Shown here: piece by piece, positions 1 to 8,859 of the stretch
How the letters are laid out: the number at the start of each line of letters is the position of its first letter
How positions within the stretch are numbered: position 1 is the first letter of the stretch
DNA from: an uncultured Collinsella sp.
GTDB lineage: Bacteria; Actinomycetota; Coriobacteriia; Coriobacteriales; Coriobacteriaceae
Assembly: GCA_902475785.1 (NCBI GenBank)
Contig: CABSAN010000022.1
Span: forward strand, 1-31,287
Direction of reading: 5' to 3'
DNA: 31,287 bases
Program-made: the position numbers and the translations under genes
Notes under the pieces: model-generated
The model's input: only the letters and a program-made list of their open reading frames with translations
Database searches by the model: none
What the model was told of the DNA's origin: nothing

Positions 1-24
1 CGGCGAGCGGGGTAATATGGACGG

Positions 25-56
25 GTTACTTGCAGAGCCCCGTGAATCTCTGTAAC
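25..56 (+). promoter_or_regulatory. Possible leader hairpin upstream of rplM
   Basis: The stretch ahead of rplM can fold: GTTA at 25-28 and CAGAG at 33-37 pair with CTCTG at 48-52 and TAAC at 53-56, with a four-base bulge on the left side. L13 operons in some bacteria have autoregulatory leaders, but I cannot match this sequence to a known one. It may be an ordinary 5' UTR fold. The start of the transcript is probably outside the window. Confidence 0.3.
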
Positions 57-84
57 AACACGTACTGTACATGGAGGAGTCTAA

Positions 85-528
85 GTGATTTCGAAATCGA
101 CTCACTACGCCAAGCAGGGCGAGGTCCAGCGCAACTGGGTTCTCGTCGACGCCGATGGTGCTGTCCTGGGCCGTCTTGCCACCCAGATCGCAATGATCCT
201 GCGCGGTAAGAACAAGCCCCAGTTCACGCCCAACAGCGACTGCGGCGACTTCGTCGTCGTCATCAACGCCGATAAGGTCCAGCTTACCGGTAACAAGGCC
301 GACACGAAGACCTATTATCGCCACAGCGGCTACAACGGCGGCCTCAAGGCTGAGAGCTTCCGCCAGGCTATGGAGAAGCACCCGGAGAAGGTCATCGAGC
401 GCGCCGTTCGCGGCATGCTGCCCAAGACCACCCTCGGCCGTGCCCAGATGACCAAGCTTAAGGTCTACGCTGGTGCCGAGCATCCGCACGCTGCCCAGAA
501 CCCCACGAAGATTGAGCTGGAGGCTTAA
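85..528 (+). CDS. rplM: 50S ribosomal protein L13
   Basis: This is large-subunit protein L13, an early-assembly 23S rRNA-binding protein. The 147-residue product has the family length and the typical opening with NWVLVDADGAVLGRLAT, then the ILRGKNKPQFTP region, TYYRHSGY near residue 80 and the RAVRGMLPK motif near 107-115. The start is GTG at 85, chosen because GGAGGAG at 73-79 lies five bases upstream and no better start exists. It is followed two bases after its stop by rpsI, the classic L13-S9 operon order. The leader upstream may fold into a hairpin. Confidence 0.98.
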   Translation: MISKSTHYAKQGEVQRNWVLVDADGAVLGRLATQIAMILRGKNKPQFTPNSDCGDFVVVINADKVQLTGNKADTKTYYRHSGYNGGLKAESFRQAMEKHPEKVIERAVRGMLPKTTLGRAQMTKLKVYAGAEHPHAAQNPTKIELEA

Positions 529-530
529 AG

Positions 531-926
<396 letters not shown>

Positions 927-957
927 GGTTTTATCTCCTTTCGAGATACAATGTACA

Positions 958-999
958 AGCGGGGCCTGCCGATTCCTCGGCGGGTCCCGCTTTTCTTTT
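958..999 (+). terminator. Intrinsic terminator of rplM-rpsI
   Basis: A 14-base stem, with one mismatch, pairs 959-972 with 977-990 around a TTCC loop. It is followed by TTTTCTTTTT at 991-1000. This is a canonical rho-independent terminator that ends the ribosomal operon before glmM. Confidence 0.92.
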
Positions 1000-1049
1000 T
1001 CGACTAGGGTGGGCGGTTGCATATCGCCTGCTTGGGAAGGAGCGATCCT

Positions 1050-2387
1050 ATGCCCCAGAACATCTTCGGTACCGACGGCGTCCGTGGCGTCGCCAATGCC
1101 GACCTCTCGTGCGACCTCGCGTTTCGCCTGGGCCGTGCGGCGACCAAGTTCCTTGGTCCGGACATCTGCATCGGCCGCGATACGCGTCTTTCGGGCACCA
1201 TGCTCGAGAGTGCTCTGACCGCCGGTATCATGGCCGAGGGCGGCCGTCCGCACTGCTGCGGCGTTATCCCTACGCCGGCCGTGGCGCTGCTCACCGTCCA
1301 AAACGAGCTTGACGGCGGCATCGTCATCTCCGCTTCGCACAATCCTCCGGAGTTCAACGGCATCAAGTTCTTTAGCCGCAAGGGCATGAAGCTTCCCGAT
1401 GCTGTCGAGGAAGAGATCAGCGCCTGGGTCATGTCCGAGGAGGCCATGGCTGCCGACACGTTGCCGACCGGTGCCGGCGTGGGCCACATCATCAAGATGA
1501 AGGATGCCCGCAAGGACTATGTCGATCATGCCATCAGCACGCTCGACGGCCTTAAGCTCGACGGCCTGGTCGTTGCCGTCGACTGCGGCCACGGCGCTTC
1601 GTGCCAGACCACGCCTGCCGCGCTGCAGCGCCTGGGCGCCACGGTCCATGCCATCAACACCGATTACTGCGGCACCGACATTAACGTTGAGTGCGGCTCC
1701 ACGCACCTTGAGCCCCTGCGTGAGCTCGTGTTGCGCACCCACGCCGATATCGGCCTGGCCCACGATGGCGACGCCGACCGCGTGCTCTTTGTGGACAGCG
1801 AGGGCAACGAGATTGATGGCGACTACATTCTTGCCATCTGCGGCTCCGACCTTGCTGCTCGCGGCAAGCTTGCCAACTCCGAGATCGTCTCGACCGTCAT
1901 GTGCAACCTCGGCTTCTCCATCGCCATGAAGGAGCAGGGCTTTGAGATGGTCCAGACTGCCGTGGGCGACCGCTATGTTCTTGAGCGTATGCTCGAGGAC
2001 GGTGCCGTCATCGGCGGCGAGCAGTCCGGCCACATCATCTTCCTGGAGCACAACACCACCGGCGACGGCTTGGTGACGGCCCTGCAGCTTCTGGCCGTGC
2101 TCAAGCGCACTGGCCGCACGCTCACCGACCTTGCCGGCATCATGAAGAAGTACCCGCAGGTGCTCGTCAACGTGCATTCGGACAACAAGGCCGGCCTGGA
2201 CGATTGCCAGCCCATTTGGGACGCCGTCGCTGCCGCCGAGAAGGAGCTCAATGGTCGCGGCCGCATCTTGGTGCGCCCGAGCGGTACCGAGCCGCTGGTT
2301 CGCGTTATGGCCGAGGCCGAGACGCACGAGCTGACCCAGCGTGTTGTCGACGACATCGTCGAGGTTGTCAAGCGCGAACTTCCCTAA
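1050..2387 (+). CDS. glmM: Phosphoglucosamine mutase
   Basis: GlmM interconverts glucosamine-6-phosphate and glucosamine-1-phosphate on the route to UDP-N-acetylglucosamine for peptidoglycan. The 445-residue product shows all four alpha-D-phosphohexomutase landmarks: GTDGVRG at 7-13, the catalytic loop ISASHNP with the phosphorylated serine at about S96, the magnesium loop DGDADR at 239-244, and the phosphate-binding RPSGTEP near 409-415. The open frame extends upstream to 1017, but ATG at 1050 is preferred because GGAAGGAG at 1034-1041 sits at normal spacing and the resulting length matches the family. Its neighbours, EIIA and nagB, place it in an amino-sugar group, although each probably has its own promoter. 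Confidence 0.97.
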   Translation: MPQNIFGTDGVRGVANADLSCDLAFRLGRAATKFLGPDICIGRDTRLSGTMLESALTAGIMAEGGRPHCCGVIPTPAVALLTVQNELDGGIVISASHNPPEFNGIKFFSRKGMKLPDAVEEEISAWVMSEEAMAADTLPTGAGVGHIIKMKDARKDYVDHAISTLDGLKLDGLVVAVDCGHGASCQTTPAALQRLGATVHAINTDYCGTDINVECGSTHLEPLRELVLRTHADIGLAHDGDADRVLFVDSEGNEIDGDYILAICGSDLAARGKLANSEIVSTVMCNLGFSIAMKEQGFEMVQTAVGDRYVLERMLEDGAVIGGEQSGHIIFLEHNTTGDGLVTALQLLAVLKRTGRTLTDLAGIMKKYPQVLVNVHSDNKAGLDDCQPIWDAVAAAEKELNGRGRILVRPSGTEPLVRVMAEAETHELTQRVVDDIVEVVKRELP

Positions 2388-2458
2388 TGGTCAATAACGG
2401 GTGCCAAGTGGTAAACTGTTAAGGCTATTTTGATTGATTAGTATGTCCGAGGGGGAGC

Positions 2459-2956
2459 ATGTTCACTAAAGTCCTAAGGTCTTTTGGTATGCGTGGTCGA
2501 GTCCTTACGCTGGATGCTCCCATCTCGGGCGACGTCATTCCGCTCTCCGAGGTAAACGATCAGACGTTTGCCACCGGCCTTTTGGGCCAGGGCGTGGCGA
2601 TTCAGCCTACCGGCACGCGCGTGATTGCGCCGGCAGACGCCAAGGTCGAGGCCATTTTTCCCACGGGACACGCCGTTGCGCTCAACACGGTCGATGGCCT
2701 AGACGTGCTCATCCACGTTGGTTTGGACACTGTTCAGCTCGAGGGCAAGCACTTTACCGTACATGCGCAAGTGGGCGACATCGTCCATAAGGGCGATGTG
2801 CTCATCGAGTTCGATCGCGAGGCAATTGCTGCCGAGGGTTACGATGTGACGGTTCCTATCTTGGTGTGCAACTCCGTTGAGTTCTCGAGCATCAAGGGCT
2901 CTATTGGCGAGCACGTCGAGGAGATGGACCAACTCATCGTCGCTCGCGAGCGCTAG
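2459..2956 (+). CDS. PTS glucose-type EIIA domain protein (EIIA-Glc/Crr-like)
   Basis: This is a free-standing EIIA of the glucose superfamily, which receives phosphate from HPr and passes it to a membrane EIIB. The 165-residue protein has the family order: APISGDVIPL near 20-29, the helper histidine H71 in PTGHAVAL, and the phosphorylated H86 in DVLIHVGLDTV. The end of the fold, including DVTVPILVCN, is also present. ATG at 2459 follows GGGGGAG at 2451-2456, unusually close at about two bases. The MRG methionine ten codons later is possible, but the longer N-terminus aligns with the amphipathic start of Crr proteins. No EIIB or EIIC is adjacent, so it probably serves several transporters. 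A regulatory role like that of E. coli Crr is unproven. Confidence 0.93.
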   Translation: MFTKVLRSFGMRGRVLTLDAPISGDVIPLSEVNDQTFATGLLGQGVAIQPTGTRVIAPADAKVEAIFPTGHAVALNTVDGLDVLIHVGLDTVQLEGKHFTVHAQVGDIVHKGDVLIEFDREAIAAEGYDVTVPILVCNSVEFSSIKGSIGEHVEEMDQLIVARER

Positions 2957-2996
2957 TGAGCGCGCTTGGCCTTTAGCCTACAATTCAAACACGTTT

Positions 2997-3030
2997 ACGG
3001 AGGGCGCCCTTGAAAGAGGACGCCCTCCGT
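2997..3030 (+). repeat. Perfect 10-bp inverted repeat downstream of EIIA
   Basis: ACGGAGGGCG at 2997-3006 pairs perfectly with CGCCCTCCGT at 3021-3030 around a 14-base loop. It lies about 40 bases after the EIIA stop and would act as a stable 3' hairpin. No T-run follows on either strand, so it is not a textbook intrinsic terminator. Confidence 0.6.
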
Positions 3031-3139
3031 GGCAAGATGGGATTTGTCCGAAGCTAAACAGCTTTGGGTCACCGTGGACGGGCAGGGGCCTCGACGCGGC
3101 TAGACACGAGACACATACATTACGCGACCTCGCCCTGGT

Positions 3140-3203
3140 GGCCGCACACGTTGGTTGCGGCCGACGCGGGCCGCGGGCAAGTGCTTGTAAGGGAAGCCTT
3201 GCC
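3140..3203 (+). promoter_or_regulatory. Structured 5' leader of nagB
   Basis: Two hairpins precede the nagB ribosome-binding site. The first pairs GGCCGCA (3140-3146) with TGCGGCC (3156-3162). The second pairs the eleven bases from 3176 with the ten bases 3194-3203 and has a single bulged T. The second ends 10 bases before the purine-rich ribosome-binding site, which places it well for translational control. The whole stretch from 3031 to 3228 contains no gene I can support, although one frame happens to be open into nagB. I do not recognise a known riboswitch class. Confidence 0.35.
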
Positions 3204-3228
3204 TCTCTTGTACGAGAAAGGACGCGTA

Positions 3229-3957
3229 ATGAAGATCATTAAAGCTAAAGACTACGAGGATATGAGCCGCAAGGCCGCCAATATCATCTCGGCCCAGGTT
3301 ATCCTCAAGCCCGATTGCGTGCTGGGTCTTGCCACCGGCTCCACCCCGATTGGCGCCTACAAGCAGCTCGCCGCTTGGTACGAGAAGGGTGACGTCGACT
3401 TTGCCGAGGTCAGCACCTACAATCTCGACGAGTATCGTGGCCTTTCGCACGACGATCCCCAGAGCTACCACTATTTTATGCGTAAGAACTTCTTCGATCA
3501 CATTAACATCGACCTGAACAACACGCATGTGCCCGATGGTTCCAATCCCGACGCTGCCGCTGCCTGCTCTGAGTACGACAAAATCGTCGCTGCTGCCGGT
3601 TACCCTGATCTGCAGCTGCTCGGCATCGGTAACAACGGTCACATTGGCTTCAACGAGCCCGATGACCACTTCTCCAAGGGTACGCACTGTGTCGACCTTA
3701 CCGAGAGCACTATTCAGGCCAACAGCCGCCTGTTCGACAGCATCGACGACGTGCCCCGTCAGGCCTATACCATGGGCACCCAGACCATCATGTATGCCCG
3801 CATGATCCTGGTCGTCGCCAACGGCGAGGCCAAGGCGCAGGCCGTGCATGACATGTGCTATGGTCCGGTTACCCCCCAGTGCCCTGCCTCGATCCTGCAA
3901 CTGCACACCAACTGCGTTGTCGTTGCCGACGAGGCCGCCCTTTCGCTCTGCAAGTAG
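3229..3957 (+). CDS. nagB: Glucosamine-6-phosphate deaminase
   Basis: NagB converts glucosamine-6-phosphate to fructose-6-phosphate and ammonia, the step that directs amino sugars into glycolysis. The 242-residue protein carries the phosphate-binding LATGSTP at 35-41, the catalytic aspartate D67 in YNLDEYRGL, and the GIGNNGHIGFNEP motif at 132-144 with H138 and E143. Asn at 136, where E. coli has Asp, is a normal variant of Gram-positive-type enzymes. The frame is open from 3064, but ATG at 3229 is the real start: GAGAAAGGA lies just upstream and MKIIKAKDYEDMS is the expected N-terminus. A terminator follows the gene. Confidence 0.97.
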   Translation: MKIIKAKDYEDMSRKAANIISAQVILKPDCVLGLATGSTPIGAYKQLAAWYEKGDVDFAEVSTYNLDEYRGLSHDDPQSYHYFMRKNFFDHINIDLNNTHVPDGSNPDAAAACSEYDKIVAAAGYPDLQLLGIGNNGHIGFNEPDDHFSKGTHCVDLTESTIQANSRLFDSIDDVPRQAYTMGTQTIMYARMILVVANGEAKAQAVHDMCYGPVTPQCPASILQLHTNCVVVADEAALSLCK

Positions 3958-3990
3958 CGATAGCCTATCACCTCGACATAGCTTTGCCGA

Positions 3991-4017
3991 AGGCCTCCGC
4001 TTTGCGGGGGCCTTTTT
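3991..4017 (+). terminator. Intrinsic terminator of nagB
   Basis: AGGCCTCCGC at 3991-4000 pairs with GCGGGGGCCT ending at 4013, with one T-G wobble. T residues follow to 4017. It lies about 33 bases after the nagB stop and is well formed. Confidence 0.88.
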
Positions 4018-4401
4018 GCTGAGCGCGCGCCGCGTGCTTGACGAAAATCTTGCCGCGAACTTGACGGGTGCGTCAGGTGCAGCATGATTCATTCCATAAC
4101 AGATACTATGCATAAATGCTATGAAAAGGTCGTAGACGGTAGCTGGCGTTAGGTGAGTTGCGCAACACAATTGAACAGCGCTCATTTGAGGTACACTGCC
4201 AAAGGATGGGACAAGCTGGCAAGCGCATTGACCTGCGCAAAGACTGATTGGTTGGGGGATAAGTTTCAATCGGACCACGCTGAACAAAAACTTGCCATTT
4301 GCGTACCAACAAACATCCTAAACCGTAGCATCGCTCTATTCATCTAGCGATACATATGGTCTAGCGTTACGGTGTCCATGTGGTCGAGTTGAGGAGCGGG
4401 C
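4018..4401 (+). promoter_or_regulatory. Long upstream region of the SARP-type regulator, with direct repeats
   Basis: This gene-free stretch of nearly 400 bases is more AT-rich than the surrounding genes. It holds a perfect palindrome GTTGCGCAAC at 4157-4166. Near the downstream gene it also holds two near-identical 11-mers, TCTAGCGATAC at 4343-4353 and TCTAGCGTTAC at 4360-4370, whose starts are 17 bases apart. Direct repeats of this kind are what SARP-type DNA-binding domains are known to recognise, so autoregulation is a reasonable inference. I saw no convincing open reading frame here. Confidence 0.4.
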
Positions 4402-7401
4402 ATGGTTAACGATTTGGGCAATACGGACGACCTCGAGCTTATGCCGCTGGGCAGTAGTTATACGGTGCGGCGCGATCGCTTGATGAACGAACTTATCGCC
4501 AAGGGCCGAAAGGCCGGCATCGTAGTCCTCTACGCGCCTGATGGCTTTGGGAAAACCTCGGTGCTGCTGCAGTATGCCCAAGAGGTTAAAAACGATCCGA
4601 CGCGAGGTCCCGTGCGGATCATCGAGGCAGACCGCGCCATTGGGCGCGAGGTGTTTATGCAGCTCGAGGTCGTTACCGAAGAGCTTAAGGACAAGCCGCA
4701 CTCCCTGATTGCAATCGATAACGTGCCTAACCTCAGCCAGAGCGAGACCGAGGAGCTGATCGACCGAATCCGAAGCCTGCGTGCTATGGGGGTTGGGGTC
4801 TTTATGAGCTGCCGTCCTTCGAATCGCCAGCTGATTCATGGACTGGGCGATTCGATTAAAGTCAACGCGCAGATGCTCAAGGTGCATGCCTATGAGTATT
4901 CGGCGTGGGCATCGGCGTTTTCGATCAGCACATCGCTCGACTTCTATCAGCTTACGCAGGGCGTGCCCGAGCTCGTCTCGGCTATGCAGTCGGGACTATA
5001 CGGGCAGGGAGACGTTGCCCAGATGCTCGAAAACGAGATCGTCAATATCTACGGTGCGGCACTTGTTGATCTGGCGTCGCTCGAGAACAACGCCCTGTTT
5101 AGCGTGGCATGTTTGATGGTCTTAATGGGTGAGGGCAATATTTCGGAGCTCGAGGCATGCGGTGTTAGGCTTTCGGCGATTGACCAGTCCTATCTTGTCC
5201 GCGATTATCCCATTTTTGGCGTCGATCCGGCAGACCGGAGCTTTACCTGCTTGGGTACCGAGGATAACGCACGCCTGCGATTGCGCAAGCTGGTTGCCGA
5301 AATTCGCCCCGAACTCGTTGTGCGGGCGGCACGTATTTTGATTAAAGCAGGGCGCTGCGATACCGCGATGGACCTTGCCGACGCGTTTTTGGACCGCAGT
5401 GCGGTGTTGGAGCTTGCCGGGCAGTATGGGGTCGATCTGGCCCTGACGGGGCATGGAGGGGATGTTTGCCGCGCGGCGCTGGGAAAGACCGAGGCAGATG
5501 GCCAGGCATCGGAGCCGACGCCTGACGAGGCGCTCGGCATCTATCTGGCGGCGGTGAGCGTCTCCAATACAAAGCTAGCGCGGTATATGGCCTCAATTAT
5601 CGAGCATGCGGGCGAGCAAGCGATTTGCGAGCTCGATCCCGTGTCGTGGAAGGTGGCGCACGCGTTTACGGCCGCCTGTTATGGAGATAGTGGTCTGGGG
5701 CTTCCGGCAAGCCATACAGCGTTGGAAAGTGAGGTGTCTTGTGCCGCACTCGATATGCTGTCCGCACATGTCGAGATAAAGCATGGGCTGACCGAGCGGG
5801 CGAAGGGCGGCGAGATCCTCGCGGGGCTCAAAACGGATAAGGCCTACGATTGCGAGCTCGATATCGCGGGGACGTTTGTGCGGGCGGACCGCATGTTGAC
5901 GGAGCTGTTTGATGGGTCGTATGCAGGGACTGACGAGCGTGATGACGAGATGGCCCTGACGCTCGAGGCACTCGAAGCGCGTGGAATCCGAGCACTCGCC
6001 ATCTGGGTGCGCATGGTATTATCGGCGCGGCGCCTGCTTGCCGGCATGCCGGTGACCGACGAGCAGGCATTCAATGAGCTCGACCGTTTTGCCGTGCGCG
6101 TGCGTGACAATCAAGTCCAGTTGTTTGGCTTGATACTGGAAGGCTGGCAGTCGCTGGCTGAGGGGCGTCCGGTCAATGCCAAATTCCGTGCGGTGCAGGT
6201 GCTCAGACTTGCCGAGGAATCGATTGGATACATACGCGACAACGCACTGCTGCTAGAGCGCGCGGCGTACTTGCGCAATACATCGATGGTATCGGTGCGC
6301 GAAGAGGCAGAGCTGCTCGATTTGAGTCGAACGCAGGTCGGTGGTGCCGAGGCATGGATGGTGGCGCTGCATTTGGCCTCCGCGGGCCGCGATAGCGACC
6401 TTGCAGCCTGGATGTCCATGAACCGCCTAGGGATTTTGGATCCGTCGTATCGGCTGTTTGCGCGCCTTGCGATGCATTGTCTGGGTGAGCCGGCCGCTAG
6501 AATTCGAAAGAAGCTCCCGGTGCGCGAGCTGTCGCGGTATTCGCTGCGTGACGACTTTGAGGGCGAAGGCGAGCGTCTGTTCCAGGCTGGCGATGCCGAG
6601 GGTGTCGATGTGATTGGCCATATCGAGATCCGCATGTTTGGGGCGTTTCGCGCCGAGCGCGACGGGTTCCCCATCACGGATAAGATGTGGCGCCGCAAGA
6701 AAGCGGCGACGCTTGCCGAGCGGCTGGCGCTGGGCATGGATGCACTGGTCGACCGCGAGACGCTGGCTATGGAGCTGTGGCCCCATGCCGAGTTCAATAG
6801 CGCTCGTAACAATCTGTACTCGACGATATCGCGCCTGCGTTCGGCCTTGGGGCCGACACCGGACGGCAAGTCGTGTGTGCTGATCCAAAACGAGTGCATT
6901 GGGCTTAACGGCGATTACGTCAAGACTGACGTGCGGTTGTTTGATCAGATAAGCCGCGAAGTTTTGGGAAATCGTACGGGTGCGCGCGGACCCCATCTGA
7001 TCGAGCTGTGCCTTAAGATCGAGCAGCTCTACGCCGGCCCGTTGTATGTTCCCAATGGCTGTAATCCCACCTACTTTTTACGTATGCGGCGCATTATGGA
7101 ATCGAAGTATATCGACTGTATGATTCGGGGCGCGAATGCCGCCCTAGAAGAAAACGACCTGCAGTCGGCGGTATGGCTGGTGGAGTCGGGGCTGCGGCAA
7201 GAGACGGCGCGCGAGGACATGGTGCGTTGCGCTATGCGCGTCTACGGTGCGGCGGGGCGACGACGCGATATCGTCGAGCTGTACAGTGGGCATATGCATC
7301 ACCTGAGGGAGCAGGTCAATGGTGTGCCCGAGCCCGAGACGCGGCGTCTGTACGAGCGCTTGGTGGAGGGCAGGCTTAACCGCGTGCTCGTCGAGCGATA
7401 A
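4402..7401 (+). CDS. Large SARP/BTAD-family regulator with MalT-like ATPase N-terminus
   Basis: This 999-residue cytoplasmic protein is probably a signal-responsive transcription activator. Residues 45-53 form a Walker A P-loop (APDGFGKTS), followed by a Walker B-like stretch (SLIAIDNV) near 105-112, as in STAND/MalT ATPases. The middle is helical and repeat-like. From about residue 741 a winged-helix domain of the OmpR/SARP type begins (IEIRMFGAFRAERDG, then WRRKKAATLAERLALG and the RNNLYSTISRLRSALG recognition region). It is followed by a BTAD-like helical domain to the end. ATG at 4402 has GAGGAG five bases upstream. The gene stands alone with a long upstream region. The domain order is clear, but the effector and target genes are not. 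A LuxR-type C-terminus, usual in MalT proteins, is absent. Confidence 0.8.
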   Translation: MVNDLGNTDDLELMPLGSSYTVRRDRLMNELIAKGRKAGIVVLYAPDGFGKTSVLLQYAQEVKNDPTRGPVRIIEADRAIGREVFMQLEVVTEELKDKPHSLIAIDNVPNLSQSETEELIDRIRSLRAMGVGVFMSCRPSNRQLIHGLGDSIKVNAQMLKVHAYEYSAWASAFSISTSLDFYQLTQGVPELVSAMQSGLYGQGDVAQMLENEIVNIYGAALVDLASLENNALFSVACLMVLMGEGNISELEACGVRLSAIDQSYLVRDYPIFGVDPADRSFTCLGTEDNARLRLRKLVAEIRPELVVRAARILIKAGRCDTAMDLADAFLDRSAVLELAGQYGVDLALTGHGGDVCRAALGKTEADGQASEPTPDEALGIYLAAVSVSNTKLARYMASIIEHAGEQAICELDPVSWKVAHAFTAACYGDSGLGLPASHTALESEVSCAALDMLSAHVEIKHGLTERAKGGEILAGLKTDKAYDCELDIAGTFVRADRMLTELFDGSYAGTDERDDEMALTLEALEARGIRALAIWVRMVLSARRLLAGMPVTDEQAFNELDRFAVRVRDNQVQLFGLILEGWQSLAEGRPVNAKFRAVQVLRLAEESIGYIRDNALLLERAAYLRNTSMVSVREEAELLDLSRTQVGGAEAWMVALHLASAGRDSDLAAWMSMNRLGILDPSYRLFARLAMHCLGEPAARIRKKLPVRELSRYSLRDDFEGEGERLFQAGDAEGVDVIGHIEIRMFGAFRAERDGFPITDKMWRRKKAATLAERLALGMDALVDRETLAMELWPHAEFNSARNNLYSTISRLRSALGPTPDGKSCVLIQNECIGLNGDYVKTDVRLFDQISREVLGNRTGARGPHLIELCLKIEQLYAGPLYVPNGCNPTYFLRMRRIMESKYIDCMIRGANAALEENDLQSAVWLVESGLRQETAREDMVRCAMRVYGAAGRRRDIVELYSGHMHHLREQVNGVPEPETRRLYERLVEGRLNRVLVER

Positions 7402-7431
7402 AAAATGAGCGTCCGAATTGCTCGGACGCTC
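7400..7431 (-). terminator. Intrinsic terminator of yhbY (minus strand)
   Basis: A perfect 10-bp stem pairs 7407-7416 with 7422-7431 around a five-base loop. The A-run at 7400-7405 becomes a U-run when read on the minus strand. It terminates yhbY and overlaps the stop codon of the convergent plus-strand regulator. Confidence 0.88.
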
Positions 7432-7470
7432 GCAAGCTTGATGTATGTTGGCTCGCCGGATCGTTGGCTC

Positions 7471-7770
7471 TTAGACGAGCTTGATCTTCTCGATGTCCTT
7501 GCGCGAGGACTCGCGATACAGCGAGAACTTGCGGCCGATAACCTGGACGACCTCGGCATGGCAGCGGTCGGCGAGCTCTTCGGCGGCCTCGCGGGCGGAA
7601 AGGCTGGAACCATCGAGTACGGAGCACTTAACGAGCTCGTGCTTCTCCAGGTAGGCGACCGTCTGCTCGACGGTGCCCTCGTTGATGTCAGACTTGCCGA
7701 TGATGATGGCGGGGTTGAGGTGATGGGCCATGCTGCGAAGCTGCTTGACCTGGGCTCCTGTCAGTGCCAT
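7471..7770 (-). CDS. yhbY: YhbY-type CRM-domain RNA-binding protein
   Basis: This small 99-residue protein consists almost entirely of one CRM domain. The family associates with pre-50S ribosomal particles and helps ribosome assembly. Visible landmarks are the opening LTGAQVKQLRSMAHHLNP, the GKSDINEGTVEQ region near 25-36 and the C-terminal VVQVIGRKFSLYR. A purine-rich but weak ribosome-binding site precedes the ATG. It is transcribed on the minus strand with its own terminator. The 180 bases between it and the upstream methyltransferase hold nothing I recognise. Confidence 0.93.
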   Translation of the reverse strand: MALTGAQVKQLRSMAHHLNPAIIIGKSDINEGTVEQTVAYLEKHELVKCSVLDGSSLSAREAAEELADRCHAEVVQVIGRKFSLYRESSRKDIEKIKLV

Positions 7771-7952
7771 GGGTTCTCGCTTTCTATGTTATGGGGCGCC
7801 CCGCGATGGGGCCTTAATCTACGTGAGCTGTCCCACGATAGCGCAGGAACGGCGCGGTGTGGGGCGTGTTTGCCCAGTTCAAAAAGAATGCGGATGCCGA
7901 GCGGGAGAACAGCGCGGGTTACAGGCGGACGTGCACGGCGGCCGAAAGCGGT

Positions 7953-8840
7953 CTATGGACGGCCCGAAGAGACCGGCTCCCATGCAATAAACGCCCAACG
8001 GACCTTGCGGACGTGGTCGAGCATGTAGCGCCCCTGCGGCACGCCCTTGGACCCTGGCTCGCCGGCATGGGGATTCTCAATCATATGCTGAGCGACGTAG
8101 TCGCGCAGACGGTCGATCTTATCCTCGTTACCATGCTCGAGCATGCGGGAGAAGTCCGCCACGCCCGCCTCAAGGCTATCGAAGGTATCGCGACGAGGCG
8201 ATTCCAAGTACGTAACCTGCGGCAGGGCACCCATCTGAATGAGGATATTAAAGGCATACACAAAGCCATTACTGCAGGTAACCGAGGCACCGATGGCATT
8301 CATCAGGTGTAGGTCATAGCGCGGGCTGGAGTTGGCGACCATCGTGACAGCACAACGCCGACGAGCCGTACGATCAAGCTTGCCAAGCGCGCCTTTTAGG
8401 TTGGTCGTGGTGACAGAGCGACTGGCAAAAGCAACATCTACCGCTTTCACGACCGGTCCAACTAAATCCCAGTCATCATCCCAAGCAAGCTCAAGCGGTG
8501 TAATGCGATCCTCGAGCCCATAGTACTCAATGCCAGCATCAAGCGTGCCCAACATAGCAGGGGAAAAGTCAGCAGCAATCACAGGATGCCCGGCCTGAGC
8601 AAGCGGAATAGCAATCGACCCAGCCCCACACCCCATATCCAGCACGGATTCACCAGGCTTTAACGCCAACAGCTTCATAAAGTCCCGGGCATACGGAGCA
8701 GTCTCAAGCGGCCGAAAATGCCGAGCCCGCTTATCCCACTCAAAAGAATCATCAGCCCGTCGCCGATCAGCCTGCAAGCGCATCCATTCCTCATTCCAAT
8801 CCGCAGAAAGCAGCTCAGAACGAGCATCCCCATCAACCAC
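7953..8840 (-). CDS. Class I SAM-dependent methyltransferase, substrate unknown
   Basis: The protein carries the SAM-binding motif I, VLDMGCGAGSIAIPLAQAGH, followed by AADFSPAML as the acidic end of the second strand. This is the Rossmann-type methyltransferase core. The open frame extends to 8900 and would add a hydrophobic stretch resembling a signal anchor. I reject that extension because AGGAGG (complement of 8848-8853) lies seven bases before a GTG at 8840, and a U-tailed hairpin occupies the extension. That leaves 295 residues. The substrate cannot be told from the sequence. Related gut actinobacterial proteins are usually annotated only as methyltransferases. It is in line with, but separated by terminators from, the UPF0210 gene upstream. 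Confidence 0.8.
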   Translation of the reverse strand: MVDGDARSELLSADWNEEWMRLQADRRRADDSFEWDKRARHFRPLETAPYARDFMKLLALKPGESVLDMGCGAGSIAIPLAQAGHPVIAADFSPAMLGTLDAGIEYYGLEDRITPLELAWDDDWDLVGPVVKAVDVAFASRSVTTTNLKGALGKLDRTARRRCAVTMVANSSPRYDLHLMNAIGASVTCSNGFVYAFNILIQMGALPQVTYLESPRRDTFDSLEAGVADFSRMLEHGNEDKIDRLRDYVAQHMIENPHAGEPGSKGVPQGRYMLDHVRKVRWAFIAWEPVSSGRP

Positions 8841-8859
8841 GGGCCAACCTCCTAGCAAC

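Noticed and set aside
3064..3228. In-frame N-terminal extension of nagB
   Set aside because: ATG at 3229 has a ribosome-binding site and matches the family start. The extension lacks conservation features and contains the leader hairpins.
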